Assembly: GCA_017468425.1 (NCBI GenBank)
Contig: JAFUIO010000022.1
Location: 1 to 64,000 of the forward strand
Direction: 5' to 3'
Origin: Clostridia bacterium
GTDB lineage: Bacteria > Bacillota > Clostridia > Oscillospirales > Acutalibacteraceae
DNA: 64,000 nt
Positions 52,245-61,704 of this stretch are shown piece by piece (within the stretch, counting starts at the first letter, position 1; the number at the start of each line of letters is the position of its first letter). The notes under the pieces were generated by a model. It was not told the origin of the DNA and did no database searches. It worked only from the letters and a program-made list of their open reading frames with translations. Made by a program: the position numbers and the translations under genes.

Positions 52245-52556
52245 TCAGAAACTTTTAAGCAAGACAATAACAGCCTGCTTTTGTTCAGAATTTAATCTGT
52301 TCCAATTATCAAGTAAAATTTTCTGGTCATCTGTCAGACTTACAGGTTCGTTATCATAATTAAAAAACTGTGCCAAAGATATATTATACGCTTTACAAAT
52401 TTTTTCAAGTGACGGTATTGATGGATATACCTCTTTTTTGAACCAGGAAGAAATTGTAGTTTGTGCAATTCCTGATTCTTCTGACAAACGGTATTCACTC
52501 CATCCGCGTTCAAGTCTGAGTTGTAAAATACGCTCCAAAACAGTCATCTTCGTCAC
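52245..52556 (-). CDS. XRE-family transcriptional regulator
   Basis: This encodes 103 aa. Residues about 5-63 form a helix-turn-helix of the XRE type (ILQLRLERGWSEYRLSEESGI in parts, AQTTISSWFKKEVYPSIPSLEKIC in parts, YNISLAQFF), followed by a short C-terminal helix pair (LTDDQKILLDNWNRLN). It is divergent from two membrane-protein genes. The palindrome at 52565-52585 immediately upstream is a likely operator for itself and the divergent pair. Confidence 0.9.
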   Translation of the reverse strand: MTKMTVLERILQLRLERGWSEYRLSEESGIAQTTISSWFKKEVYPSIPSLEKICKAYNISLAQFFNYDNEPVSLTDDQKILLDNWNRLNSEQKQAVIVLLKSF

Positions 52557-52564
52557 ACCCTTTC

Positions 52565-52619
52565 TTTCGTAAATTATATACGAAAAAGTGTTGACTTTTA
52601 ATAATTATAATAGTATTAT
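52565..52619 (+). promoter_or_regulatory. Operator palindrome and divergent promoter
   Basis: TTTCGT-N9-ACGAAA (52565-52585) is a perfect inverted repeat, and another ACGAAA half-site occurs at 52625-52630. Between them, TTGACT (52591-52596) and TATTAT (52614-52619), 17 bp apart, form the promoter of the membrane-protein pair. The sites flank the promoter as a repressor pair would. Confidence 0.65.
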
Positions 52620-52663
52620 ATATTACGAAAATAATCATTATTTATTATGAAAGGTTGTTGGAA

Positions 52664-53002
52664 ATGAAAAAAATTTCAAACTTTGTTTGCGTTGTTCTGA
52701 TTATCATTGGTGCAATAATCGCAACAGTTTACGCAAACCACGAAAAAACAAATGAACTTAAAGAACAATATGAACACGGACAATACGTTGTTGATGAAAA
52801 CGGTAACGGTTCATATATTCAGTACTATGACTTCGGTCAGACTCAAAAGCAAGCAAAAGAACAGAAAATTCTTGCTTTTACAGGCTTTATTGTATATACA
52901 TTTGTTATTATCGGAGTTCGATTTTTTATTGAACTTCGACATAAAACTAAAGCAGAAATAAAAAATTTAGAAAAAAGTAAAGGAGAAGATTTTTTATTAT
53001 GA
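52664..53002 (+). CDS. Small two-helix membrane protein under XRE control
   Basis: This encodes 112 aa from ATG 52664 (AAAGG upstream). Helices at about 6-24 and 71-90 flank a polar extracellular loop with repeated Gln/Tyr (HGQYVVDENGNGSYIQYYDFG in parts). No family is recognised. Overlaps the next gene by four bases. Confidence 0.6.
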   Translation: MKKISNFVCVVLIIIGAIIATVYANHEKTNELKEQYEHGQYVVDENGNGSYIQYYDFGQTQKQAKEQKILAFTGFIVYTFVIIGVRFFIELRHKTKAEIKNLEKSKGEDFLL

Positions 53003-53589
53003 TTATCAGACCCGACACTAACAGAATTGACTCAATGTATGAGTCTCTGAAAAAGAATGCAAAAAAAGTTTCCAATATGATGCTGATCATTGTCCCCATT
53101 ATTATGATATGCTTTCCGTTCTTAATATCCATTGTTACTCATCTTATAGAAGATAGCAGAAAATTGGATTTTGATGAAATTTTTCCTATAATTCCTGTTT
53201 TTCTTATTTTAGGATTAGTTATTGGTTTTGTTGCTAAAATGTTTTTCCATAATTTTATATTGAAAGAAAATGCAACGTTTGTTTCGCAGGTGAAAAACTC
53301 AGGCATAAAAATAGAAAACGATTTGATTTCAGGTCGAATGCTCAAAGTAGTTGCCCCCAATACTGCAGTAAACATCAATAAAGTACAAGAAGTATTACCC
53401 AGAAAAGCATTTGATGTTGCATTTAAAATTTCCAATGTTTCAAACATCGAAATTACCGATAAAATTCTCGCTGAAGTCAACTATGGAAAATTCTGCACAT
53501 TAACTACCGGTTCCGAAAAATACTATCTGGTATGCCTCAATGATGCCGATGCAACCTCGTTAAGAACCACTATTTTAAATTACAAATAA
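52999..53589 (+). CDS. Membrane protein with C-terminal cytoplasmic domain
   Basis: This encodes 196 aa. Two hydrophobic helices (about 28-52, 62-85) precede a soluble beta-rich region (IKIENDLISGRMLKVVAPNT in parts, AEVNYGKFCTLTTGSEKYYLVCLND in parts) of unknown family. It is translationally coupled to the preceding small protein. Together with the divergent XRE gene it forms a three-gene unit that could be a stress- or immunity-type module, which is inference. Confidence 0.6.
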   Translation: MIIRPDTNRIDSMYESLKKNAKKVSNMMLIIVPIIMICFPFLISIVTHLIEDSRKLDFDEIFPIIPVFLILGLVIGFVAKMFFHNFILKENATFVSQVKNSGIKIENDLISGRMLKVVAPNTAVNINKVQEVLPRKAFDVAFKISNVSNIEITDKILAEVNYGKFCTLTTGSEKYYLVCLNDADATSLRTTILNYK

Positions 53590-53596
53590 TAAATTA

Positions 53597-53630
53597 AAAA
53601 TGGTTGTATCAATTTTGATACAACCATTTT
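53597..53630. terminator. Bidirectional terminator
   Basis: AAAATGGTTGTATCAA (53597-53612) and TTGATACAACCATTTT (53615-53630) form a perfect 16-bp stem between convergent genes. Confidence 0.85.
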
Positions 53631-53633
53631 CTT

Positions 53634-55718
53634 TTACTCAATCATTCCCATATATCTTGCAAACCAATAGATGAGCATATATGAGTAGCCCGGTGCTGCC
53701 TGGCTTTCGTTATCGCCATCAATATGATAAGGTCTTGTGCCGACGGCAGAAAACGGTCTTTCATCCCAGGCGAAAGGTTTAAGGGGTTTTACATTTCCGC
53801 CCCACTTGATGCTTTCGTCTGACATAGGCACATTTTTCCTTGTACTGTTTATCATCTTATATCTGATAAGGCTCAACGGATAATCCTGAAGGACTTTCAC
53901 GTTATAGTCAAGGTCGCACACATCGCCAGTAAATGCACCGTAAATAAAATTGAAGAAAGGATTACCTTCGATTCTCTCATACTCAAAATGGTGCTTTAAT
54001 CCCATAAAAATATAATTTCTTATTGCAGGGTCATCTTCAACCATAAGATAAGGGAAAGTATTGCACATTGCAAGATAATCGTCAATGTGGCAGGTGTGAC
54101 CATCTTCACGTTTGTGATAAGCCGCATTGATAAGAAAATGATGCTCAAGAATCAGTTCATTATACTTCTTCATATATTTTTCATCACCTGACATATGGTG
54201 AGTGATTTTAAGGAAGCCCAACATTTCAAGAGAATTTACGCCCTTTTCCCACATCCATTTACTGTCGTGATTCAGGTCGTGTTCATTCCAGCACGCCCAT
54301 GTTGTAGGAAGATTATCATAATCGTAAAGATACCCGTCATGCTCCAAAATATGGTCAGTAATATTACATATTGCTTCTCTGATTTCTTCTTTTTCTTTTT
54401 CGTCTGCAACCAAATCATAATAAAGCAGGAATCCCATATAATGGCCTGTCATTTCGTCAGAAGAAGTGTCGCCTAACCATTCATATGTACCGTCAGATGA
54501 GCGGTGCCATTCTGCACCGATTTCATCTTCGTCAAGTCCTACTCCCCAGTTTGCTTCGTCTGGGAATCTTACGGCACGTGCAGTAAAGCCTTTTATTTCA
54601 GGTGCACGCATTAAGAAAAGCATTGCATCCTTTGTTCTTTTTGCAGCCTTCAGAACTTCTTCATCCTTTGTAACCGCATAGCAAAGGCAAAGGGCTGAAA
54701 GATATGACTGTGTCCACAGACCGTCATTATCGGTGATATGTGAACGTGTTGCGTTTGTCATATCGCCGTTTTTAATTCCGCCTATACCTGTAATATAACC
54801 CTGCTTACGGGGAAAATATTTTTCAGTGAATCTGAAATGCTCCCACGCTTTTTCTTCAAGGGTCATTTCTTTCTGCTCAATTTTTATAACTCCGCCCTGT
54901 GAGCCTGTGTAAAGCACACCGTTTCTTTCGGCAACTGCAGTAACTTCAGTTGAAAAAGCATATCTTGTTGCAGGTAAGTATTTTGCACTGCCCTTTGATA
55001 TAAGCACTGCACCTGCATCTGTGCCCAAAAATGCGTCACCGTTTTCAAGGAAAGTAATTGCATTCACACTTTCTTCAGGGAGAATACCGATTTGCTTGCG
55101 GTTATACCAGCCGTCTTTATAATCGTAAATATAAAGGCCTTCTTTTGCTCCTACCCAGAGGTAACCGATTCTGTCAAAGCAGATTGTCTGTATATTCATT
55201 TCAGGCATCGGTGAAAAATCAGGGAAAATACATCTCCAGGTTTTTCTTTTACCTTCAAGACGCTGAACTGAACGTTCATTTGCAATTGAAACTCTGCCGT
55301 TCTTTTCATCAAAGCAGAAGCTCTCAAACTCTGTCCAATTCTCAACTTTAAATTCGCCGTCATATTCTCCGAAAAGACGTTTTTCTGTGAGAACATAAAG
55401 CCTTGTCTGACCGCCTACGGCAGTAATATCTTCTTCAAATTCTTTTATGATTTTAATTTCTTCTTCTGTGACTGAATAAAGAATCTTTCCGCTTGCGGCA
55501 AAAGTTTTTCCGTCTTTGTCAGAATAAACGCTTGTAATATTTTCGTTTTCAAGCACAGTGCTCCACACACCGTTCTCAAGCTTGTGCAAGCCTTCTGAAG
55601 AAGCTGCGTAAAGAATGTCATCCCCTGCTATGGCAAGCTGTTTGATATCGCTGTCAATGGGATATCTGGTCATAACTTTCTGAAGATAGGGAGCGGTTTT
55701 ATAAACAGGTTTTTTCAT
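53634..55718 (-). CDS. Beta-propeller plus six-hairpin glycosidase-like protein
   Basis: This encodes 694 aa and no signal peptide. Residues about 25-295 are short propeller blades of the two-component-regulator type (IKQLAIAGDDILYAASSEGL, GYLWVGAKEGLYIYD, VNAITFLENGDAFLGTDAGA, TAVAERNGVLYTGSQGG). Residues about 305-690 are helical and match an (alpha/alpha)6 toroid, with DNDGLWTQSYLSALCLCYAV, GDTSSDEMTGHYMGFLLYYD, LPTTWACWNEHDLNHDSKW and YSYMLIYWFARYMG. A paralogue is at 59920-61704. It may be an intracellular glycan-processing enzyme; no catalytic residues can be named with confidence. Confidence 0.65.
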   Translation of the reverse strand: MKKPVYKTAPYLQKVMTRYPIDSDIKQLAIAGDDILYAASSEGLHKLENGVWSTVLENENITSVYSDKDGKTFAASGKILYSVTEEEIKIIKEFEEDITAVGGQTRLYVLTEKRLFGEYDGEFKVENWTEFESFCFDEKNGRVSIANERSVQRLEGKRKTWRCIFPDFSPMPEMNIQTICFDRIGYLWVGAKEGLYIYDYKDGWYNRKQIGILPEESVNAITFLENGDAFLGTDAGAVLISKGSAKYLPATRYAFSTEVTAVAERNGVLYTGSQGGVIKIEQKEMTLEEKAWEHFRFTEKYFPRKQGYITGIGGIKNGDMTNATRSHITDNDGLWTQSYLSALCLCYAVTKDEEVLKAAKRTKDAMLFLMRAPEIKGFTARAVRFPDEANWGVGLDEDEIGAEWHRSSDGTYEWLGDTSSDEMTGHYMGFLLYYDLVADEKEKEEIREAICNITDHILEHDGYLYDYDNLPTTWACWNEHDLNHDSKWMWEKGVNSLEMLGFLKITHHMSGDEKYMKKYNELILEHHFLINAAYHKREDGHTCHIDDYLAMCNTFPYLMVEDDPAIRNYIFMGLKHHFEYERIEGNPFFNFIYGAFTGDVCDLDYNVKVLQDYPLSLIRYKMINSTRKNVPMSDESIKWGGNVKPLKPFAWDERPFSAVGTRPYHIDGDNESQAAPGYSYMLIYWFARYMGMIE

Positions 55719-55742
55719 AATCGCAATCCTTTCGATTGTTTA

Positions 55743-56669
55743 TTATAAATTTTTATCAAGGAAAATTTCTGTTACATCTGCTAATTCTTCGCTTCTGTTT
55801 TCAATACAGAAATGTCCTGTTTCAACTTCATAAACTTCGTCAGGCTGAAGAAGCGTTGCCGTCTGCTCTTTCATCTGACCTGTAAGAACAAGGTCTTTTG
55901 TGGCATTTACAAGGAGAATCGGGCATTCAAGCTGTGCCACCTTGTCAAAATCAGTTACAGTTGCGGTAAATGATGTTCTGAAAAGGTTTCCGCCTGTGCC
56001 GGGAAGTGCCATAGGCTCAGTAATGCCTGATAAATCGTAAGATTTTGTGAATTCCCAGTCCATACTTGCCATAAGAAGTGCCACTCTTACAAGAGGAGTA
56101 AGCTTTGTGATAACGGGAGTGATTGTGTTCATCATTCCGCTCATAAATTTACCTGTCATAAAACCTTTCATTGCCTCAGGCATTGCATTGATGGGTGCCG
56201 GACAATAAAGAAGAAGTGCTTTTATTTCAGGGTTTTCTGTTGCAACATTCATTGAAACGCCGCCACCCATTGAGTGACCTGCCACAATCCATTCACTCAT
56301 AGGAGCAATAGTTTCTGCAAGCTCTTTCACCAGAGTTTCTCTCGGCACAAAGTCTGTGTTTTCATCTTCTCTTGTCGTATAACCGAATCCAGGCATATCA
56401 ATAAGAAGACATTCATAGCCTTTTGCCACCATTTCTGCCGCCATATTATTCCACGCATAAGTTGAGCAGACAAAGCCGTGAATCATAATAATTCTGCCCT
56501 TTGTTTCGCCTTCAGGGAAAAATCTTCTGTAGTGAACAGTGTAATCACCGTATGTAAAAAACTCGCTGTTTTCAAAAGGCTTTTCTTCAGCATCAATTGC
56601 AAAAGAAGTCAGAGAAAACATCATAATAAATGCTAAAATAAAGCTTAAAATTTTCGTTGTTTTTTTCAT
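55743..56669 (-). CDS. Secreted alpha/beta-hydrolase
   Basis: This encodes 308 aa from ATG 56669 (GAAAGGA upstream). The signal peptide ends near SFA. Fold landmarks: oxyanion loop MIHGFVCST, nucleophile elbow VAGHSMGGGVSM (Ser133), acid in NATKDLVLTG, and histidine in ETGHFCIEN. The cap segment carries MALPGTGGNLFRTSF. It is probably an esterase or lipase-like enzyme outside the cell. It lies 24 bases before the propeller-hairpin gene in transcription order, likely cotranscribed. Confidence 0.85.
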   Translation of the reverse strand: MKKTTKILSFILAFIMMFSLTSFAIDAEEKPFENSEFFTYGDYTVHYRRFFPEGETKGRIIMIHGFVCSTYAWNNMAAEMVAKGYECLLIDMPGFGYTTREDENTDFVPRETLVKELAETIAPMSEWIVAGHSMGGGVSMNVATENPEIKALLLYCPAPINAMPEAMKGFMTGKFMSGMMNTITPVITKLTPLVRVALLMASMDWEFTKSYDLSGITEPMALPGTGGNLFRTSFTATVTDFDKVAQLECPILLVNATKDLVLTGQMKEQTATLLQPDEVYEVETGHFCIENRSEELADVTEIFLDKNL

Positions 56670-56790
56670 AAAAAACATCCTTTCCTTCTTATTGATTTAA
56701 TTCTACCATATGTTTTTATTAAAATCAACAAAGTGACGATTATTTGAAAGATAACTGCAAATAATTATCCTGAAAAAGGAGGATTCTGCG

Positions 56791-56937
56791 ATGAACGATT
56801 TTTATTATGACTTTTATAATGAACAGGACGACGAGCTTTTTTCAGACGAAGAAAAGCACTTTGAAATTGAAGATGAAGAAAGCTATCCCACGTCGGAAGA
56901 ATATAACAGAATACGCAAACAAAAATACAATTATTAA
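56791..56937 (+). CDS. Small acidic, tyrosine-rich protein
   Basis: This encodes 48 aa behind a strong AAAGGAGG. The N-terminal half is Tyr/Phe/Asp/Glu-rich (NDFYYDFYNEQDDELFS), the rest charged with a basic end (RIRKQKYNY). No family recognised. It precedes the manA promoter and stands as a single gene. Confidence 0.6.
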   Translation: MNDFYYDFYNEQDDELFSDEEKHFEIEDEESYPTSEEYNRIRKQKYNY

Positions 56938-56966
56938 TTGCAAAAAATTGCCGTATATGGTAAAAT
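56938..56966 (+). promoter_or_regulatory. Candidate manA promoter
   Basis: TTGCAA (56938-56943) and TAAAAT (56961-56966) are 17 bp apart, 25 bases before the ATG. Confidence 0.5.
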
Positions 56967-56991
56967 ATTTATTCAGATAGGAGTGAGTAAA

Positions 56992-57942
56992 ATGTACATA
57001 TTCAAATTAGATTCCGTCCTTAAAGATTACCTCTGGGGCGGTGACAGACTTCTTAAAAAATACGGCTTTAAATCCGACAAAGAAATCGCCGCAGAAGCAT
57101 GGGTGCTTTCCTGCCACAAAGACGGCCCCAGCACAATCACAAACGGTACTTTTGCAGGCAAAGAACTCCGCGATGTTCTTGACAGTGAAATGATGGGCAC
57201 AAACTGTGCAAAGTTTGATAAATTCCCCATTCTTACAAAACTCATCGATGCAAAAGACAACCTTTCCTTGCAGGTTCATCCTTCCGATGAAACAGCAGAC
57301 AAAGATGCCGGCGAAGAAGGCAAAACAGAATCATGGTATATTGCCGATTGTGACGAAGGCGCAGAACTGATTTACGGTTTTAAAAACGACATCACAAAAG
57401 AAGAATTCATTGAAAGCGTAAACAACGGCACTTTCATCGACAAGGTAAATCGTGTTAAAGTGAAAAAAGGCGAATGTTATCACATTGAAGCAGGTACACT
57501 TCACGCAATCTGCAAAGGAATTTTCCTTGTTGAAGTTCAGCAGAATTCAAACACAACCTTCAGAGTTTACGACTATGACCGCGTTGGTGCAGACGGCAAG
57601 AAAAGAGAACTTCACGTTGAAAAAGCACTGAAGGTTATTAACTACAACAAACAGGAAACAGTAGAATTTTCAGGCGAAGAAAACACAGAAAATTATTCTA
57701 AAAAACTTCTCTCCGAATGTGAATTCTACAACTTCTCGGAAGTTAAAACACATTCATCTTATGAAGGAGAAGCAGATGAAAAATCATTTGTATCTTTCGT
57801 ATGTATTGAAGGCGAAGGCACAATTAAGTGCGCTGAAAACGAAGTATCTCTTAAAGCAGGCGATTGCGTTTTCGTTCCTGCAAAAACAGGTAAATTTATC
57901 TTAAACGGTGAAATGACACTTCTTGAAACGAGGGTTGACTGA
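56992..57942 (+). CDS. manA: Mannose-6-phosphate isomerase, class I
   Basis: This encodes 316 aa from ATG 56992 (AGGAGTG upstream; an in-frame TTG further up lies in the promoter). The cupin metal site shows in LSLQVHPSDETADKD and KKGECYHIEAGTLHAI, with the active-site stretch VQQNSNTTFRVYDYDR. It interconverts mannose-6-phosphate and fructose-6-phosphate, so mannose freed by the GH38 enzyme could enter glycolysis through it after phosphorylation. It overlaps the ABC-F gene by one base (TGATG). Confidence 0.93.
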   Translation: MYIFKLDSVLKDYLWGGDRLLKKYGFKSDKEIAAEAWVLSCHKDGPSTITNGTFAGKELRDVLDSEMMGTNCAKFDKFPILTKLIDAKDNLSLQVHPSDETADKDAGEEGKTESWYIADCDEGAELIYGFKNDITKEEFIESVNNGTFIDKVNRVKVKKGECYHIEAGTLHAICKGIFLVEVQQNSNTTFRVYDYDRVGADGKKRELHVEKALKVINYNKQETVEFSGEENTENYSKKLLSECEFYNFSEVKTHSSYEGEADEKSFVSFVCIEGEGTIKCAENEVSLKAGDCVFVPAKTGKFILNGEMTLLETRVD

Positions 57943-59882
57943 TGGCTGTTCTTTCAGCTTCAAATCTGAATATGAGTTTCGGAGAAACCGTTCTTTTTTC
58001 AGGCGGTAACTTTGAAATCGGTGAAAACGAAGCTGTAGGTCTTATCGGTGCCAACGGTGTTGGTAAAACTACCCTTTTCAGAATAATCACAGGCGAAGAA
58101 GATTCATTTGACGGCAATATTATCACGGGCAAAAACACTGTTATCGGCTATATGCAGCAGCATGCCTGTCGCGGCTCTCAGCTTTCCATGTACGGAGAGC
58201 TGATGACCGTTTTTGGTGACATTATTGAAATGGAAAATGAACTCGAAAGCCTTTCAAGAGAAATTGATAAAAACGAAGGTAACCTTGATGAGCTTATTGC
58301 AAGGCAGGTTTTTCTTACAGAAAAATTCCAGTCTTCAGGCGGTCTTACATACAAAAGCCGTGCAAGAGCCACGCTTATCGGTCTCGGTTTTTCTGAAGAT
58401 GATTTTTATATTCCCGTCAGTGCATTAAGCGGTGGACAAAAATCAAAGCTTTCCCTTGCAAAGCTTCTTTTAAGCGGTGCAAATCTTCTGCTTCTTGACG
58501 AGCCTACAAACCATCTCGATATTGAAAGTGTTGAATGGCTTGAAGATTTTCTTCGTGATTTCAAAGGTGCTTCACTTATAATTTCTCACGACAGATATTT
58601 CCTTGATAAAGTTACTTCAAAAACACTTGAAATTGAAAACAAAAAACTGACTTTAAGAAAAGGTAATTATTCAACTTCTTTAAAGCAAAAAGAAATTGAT
58701 AAACTGACTGTTCAGAGAAATTATGACAACACAATGGCGGAGGTTCACCGAATCGAAGGAATCATTGCGCAGCAAAGGCAGTTCAACAGAGAAAAGAATA
58801 TTAAAACTGCGGAAAGTAAGCAGAAAATGATTGACCGCATGCTTGAAAATCTTGAAACTCCCGATATGAAGCAGGAAGAATTTCATTTTAAATTCACAGC
58901 GGAAGAAAAAAGCGGAAACGATGTTTTATTCATAAAAGACCTGCAGAAATCTTTTGATTCAAAACGTCTTTTCAGAAATGTAAACTTCAATCTTTATAAA
59001 GAAGACAGAATGTTTCTTTTAGGCCCTAACGGATGCGGTAAAACAACTCTGCTTAAAATTCTCACAGGTCGTGAACAACCTGATTTTGGCGAATATATTT
59101 TCGGTGCAAATGTAAAAATCGGATATTTTGACCAGAGCCTTGCAGGTCTTGATGACAGCAAAATGGCTATTGATGAAATATGGGATGAGCACAAAGATTT
59201 CAACGAAACCCAAGTGAGAAGCGCCCTTGCAATGTTCCTTTTCAAAGGTGAAGATGTGTTCAAAAAAGTGGGTGAACTCAGCGGTGGCGAAAAAGCAAGA
59301 ATTGCTCTGTTAAAGCTTATGCTGACAGGTGCAAATCTTCTGCTTCTTGACGAGCCTACCAATCACCTTGACATCCGTTCACGTGAAGCACTTGAAAAAG
59401 CCCTTTTATCTTACAATGGCACAGTTCTTACAGTATCCCATGACAGATATTTTATAAACAAGCTGTCAACAAGAATTATACGATTTTATGACGACGGCAT
59501 TAAAAATTTTGACGGAAATTATGACGATTACTGCCTTGCCCTGGAAAACGAAAAGGCAACTGTGCAGACAGTGAAAAAAGAAAAAAATACGCAGAACAAT
59601 TACAAACTACGTAAAGAAATGAAAAGCGAACACAGACGTCTGCAAACTGCCATAAAAAAATGCGAGGAAGAAATCGAAAAAAATGAAGAAGAAACTTCAC
59701 TTATTGAAGAAGAGATTTCTTTGCCTGAAGTTGCTTCTGATTACGAAAAAATAAGTGAGCTTACAAACAGAATGAACGAACTTAAACTGAAGCTTGATGA
59801 GCTGATGGAAGAATGGGAAGTTCTTTCTGATAAATTCGCTGAGCTTGATGAAAAAATCATTGCAAACCAGAGCAATGTTTGA
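57942..59882 (+). CDS. ABC-F family ATPase
   Basis: This 646-aa soluble protein has two ABC domains: Walker A GANGVGKTTLF and GPNGCGKTTLL, signatures LSGGQKSKLSLAK and LSGGEKARIALLK, and two LLLLDEPTNHLDI Walker B motifs. The intervening P-site-tRNA-interaction linker (about 230-320) carries QQRQFNREKN. A C-terminal coiled coil (about 540-640) is long and acidic/basic, as in YdiF/YfmR-like members. ABC-F proteins bind the ribosome E site, and some protect against antibiotics; nothing here assigns resistance. Confidence 0.92.
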   Translation: MAVLSASNLNMSFGETVLFSGGNFEIGENEAVGLIGANGVGKTTLFRIITGEEDSFDGNIITGKNTVIGYMQQHACRGSQLSMYGELMTVFGDIIEMENELESLSREIDKNEGNLDELIARQVFLTEKFQSSGGLTYKSRARATLIGLGFSEDDFYIPVSALSGGQKSKLSLAKLLLSGANLLLLDEPTNHLDIESVEWLEDFLRDFKGASLIISHDRYFLDKVTSKTLEIENKKLTLRKGNYSTSLKQKEIDKLTVQRNYDNTMAEVHRIEGIIAQQRQFNREKNIKTAESKQKMIDRMLENLETPDMKQEEFHFKFTAEEKSGNDVLFIKDLQKSFDSKRLFRNVNFNLYKEDRMFLLGPNGCGKTTLLKILTGREQPDFGEYIFGANVKIGYFDQSLAGLDDSKMAIDEIWDEHKDFNETQVRSALAMFLFKGEDVFKKVGELSGGEKARIALLKLMLTGANLLLLDEPTNHLDIRSREALEKALLSYNGTVLTVSHDRYFINKLSTRIIRFYDDGIKNFDGNYDDYCLALENEKATVQTVKKEKNTQNNYKLRKEMKSEHRRLQTAIKKCEEEIEKNEEETSLIEEEISLPEVASDYEKISELTNRMNELKLKLDELMEEWEVLSDKFAELDEKIIANQSNV

Positions 59883-59919
59883 TATACTCATATAAAGAAA
59901 TAAATTGAGAGGTGTAAAA

Positions 59920-61704
59920 ATGAAACCTTATATTTTGAAAAGACATCTTAACAGAGTGCCGGTTTTTTATGAAATCGATTCTCCTGAAATCCCCAAGGCT
60001 TTGTTTGAGGCTGAATGTGTGAAACCTGACCTTACAGATTTCCCCCTTCCTCTTCCTTCAAAGAAAAAGGATTACACTTGTTTTGTTAAAACTGATGACG
60101 GTGCAGAATGGTACGGTGCTACAACAGGTCTGACAAGATACGATGCAAATGCAGAGCGTATTGAAGACAAGGTTATGTACTTTGCCGCTGACAGACACCT
60201 TAACGACAATAATGTTCAGAAACTTCTTGCTGACGGAAATTCAGTATGGGTTAAAACTGAAACAGGCGTTGTACATATGACTTTTGTTGAATATTCAACA
60301 GATGAAAAAGCAAACGTTCTTCTTCAGGAATCACTTGATATCGTTGACAGACGCGGTATGATAAGTCAGAGATATCTTGAAAAGGCACGTGACCTTTCCA
60401 CAAAATATTATGATAACGAATGCGATAACGACGGCGGTTTCACAGCAGCATATGCAGTTGGTGAAATTTTCCACTATGCAACATTAGTAAGAGAAAAAGG
60501 TGCAGATGACCCCGAAACTCTCCGCATCAAAGACGTTGCAACAAGAGCAACAGAAGCTTGTCTTCTTCTTTTCTACGTTCCCGGCAGAGGCGACGGCTTC
60601 TTCGCAAGAACATATATGTGTGCAGACGAAAGACTTCCCGATGACGGTCTTTTCTTCACAAGAAAAGGTGATACTGCAACTTTGAGAGATTCAGGCTATG
60701 CAAGACACCTTAACGCATCAGGTGCTGAATGCTATTGTGGTGCACCTATCCCTGAAAGACTTAAGCACCTTTACACAGATTCAGGTTACACAGAAGATGA
60801 CCTTATCTATAAAGCTGATACATCAAGTGACGAAGTTACACTTCAGTATCTTCTTATGAGATATGCTCACGAAATTCTCGGACCTGTTGACCCGGAACTT
60901 GATGAAATCATCAAGGAAACAATCAAAAATACTACATATCATTTCATCGACCACGGCTATCAGATGTGCGATTTTCACGGTGGTCCCACAGCATGGGCAA
61001 AATGGAACCTTGATTACTTCAACTCAGAAATGGGTTGGTCTGACGGTGCACTCAATGCTGCTGAAATGATGTTCTATCTTAAAGCTGCAGACCTTGTTCT
61101 CGGCGGAGATGAAAAAATCAAGAAAGCTCTTGAAGACGTTTATTCTCTCGGATATCCTGAACTTGCAACAAAGCATCACGAAAGATTCTACAAAGCAAGT
61201 ATGGCAAACGATTACGATTTAAGAGAAGATATGATGTATGGTGACCATATGCTTGCTGTTGTATCTTTCTGGCAGCTTTGCGACCTCGAAAAAGAAGATG
61301 AATATCTTGAAAAATGGAAGAAAGGCTTCAGAAGCTGGAGAACAACTATTGCAAAAGAACATTCTCCCTGCTACGATTACGCATACACACTTGCAACAGG
61401 TGACGAAATCGATATGGAAAGAGCAGCAAACTATTTCTACCGCTGTCCTCCCTCACGTCTTGCATCAGGTGTAACAATCAACAGAAAAGACTATCCTATG
61501 CAGTATCGCTTCAGCGGAAAAACAAAAGAACTTTCTTCACTTCTCCCTGCTGACGAAAGATTCATCGCAAAATACGACAGAAACCCCATGGCATACTGTG
61601 CAGAAGATTCAGGCGGTATGTATTGCGTTGAAAGTTGCTTTGTTTATACTTTCGCATATTGGACCGGCCGTTACTTTGGACTTATTAAAGGAGAAGAAGA
61701 ATAA
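59920..61704 (+). CDS. Six-hairpin glycosidase-like protein
   Basis: This encodes 594 aa from ATG 59920 (GAGAGGTG upstream). Residues about 40-130 resemble propeller fragments (GAEWYGATTGLTRYDA, GNSVWVKTETGVVHM). The remainder is an (alpha/alpha)6-type domain with GGFTAAYAVGEIFHYATL, ADTSSDEVTLQYLLMRYAHE, GGPTAWAKWNLDYFNSEMGW and FVYTFAYWTGRYFGLIKG. These align in order with the 694-aa protein at 53634-55718. The stop overlaps the start of the GH38-like gene. No signal peptide. Probably intracellular glycan processing; activity not proven. Confidence 0.65.
   Translation: MKPYILKRHLNRVPVFYEIDSPEIPKALFEAECVKPDLTDFPLPLPSKKKDYTCFVKTDDGAEWYGATTGLTRYDANAERIEDKVMYFAADRHLNDNNVQKLLADGNSVWVKTETGVVHMTFVEYSTDEKANVLLQESLDIVDRRGMISQRYLEKARDLSTKYYDNECDNDGGFTAAYAVGEIFHYATLVREKGADDPETLRIKDVATRATEACLLLFYVPGRGDGFFARTYMCADERLPDDGLFFTRKGDTATLRDSGYARHLNASGAECYCGAPIPERLKHLYTDSGYTEDDLIYKADTSSDEVTLQYLLMRYAHEILGPVDPELDEIIKETIKNTTYHFIDHGYQMCDFHGGPTAWAKWNLDYFNSEMGWSDGALNAAEMMFYLKAADLVLGGDEKIKKALEDVYSLGYPELATKHHERFYKASMANDYDLREDMMYGDHMLAVVSFWQLCDLEKEDEYLEKWKKGFRSWRTTIAKEHSPCYDYAYTLATGDEIDMERAANYFYRCPPSRLASGVTINRKDYPMQYRFSGKTKELSSLLPADERFIAKYDRNPMAYCAEDSGGMYCVESCFVYTFAYWTGRYFGLIKGEEE

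Noticed and set aside
57942..59882. Antibiotic-resistance ABC-F protein
   Set aside because: The domains show only ABC-F membership; linker and C-terminus resemble housekeeping-type members and nothing supports resistance.
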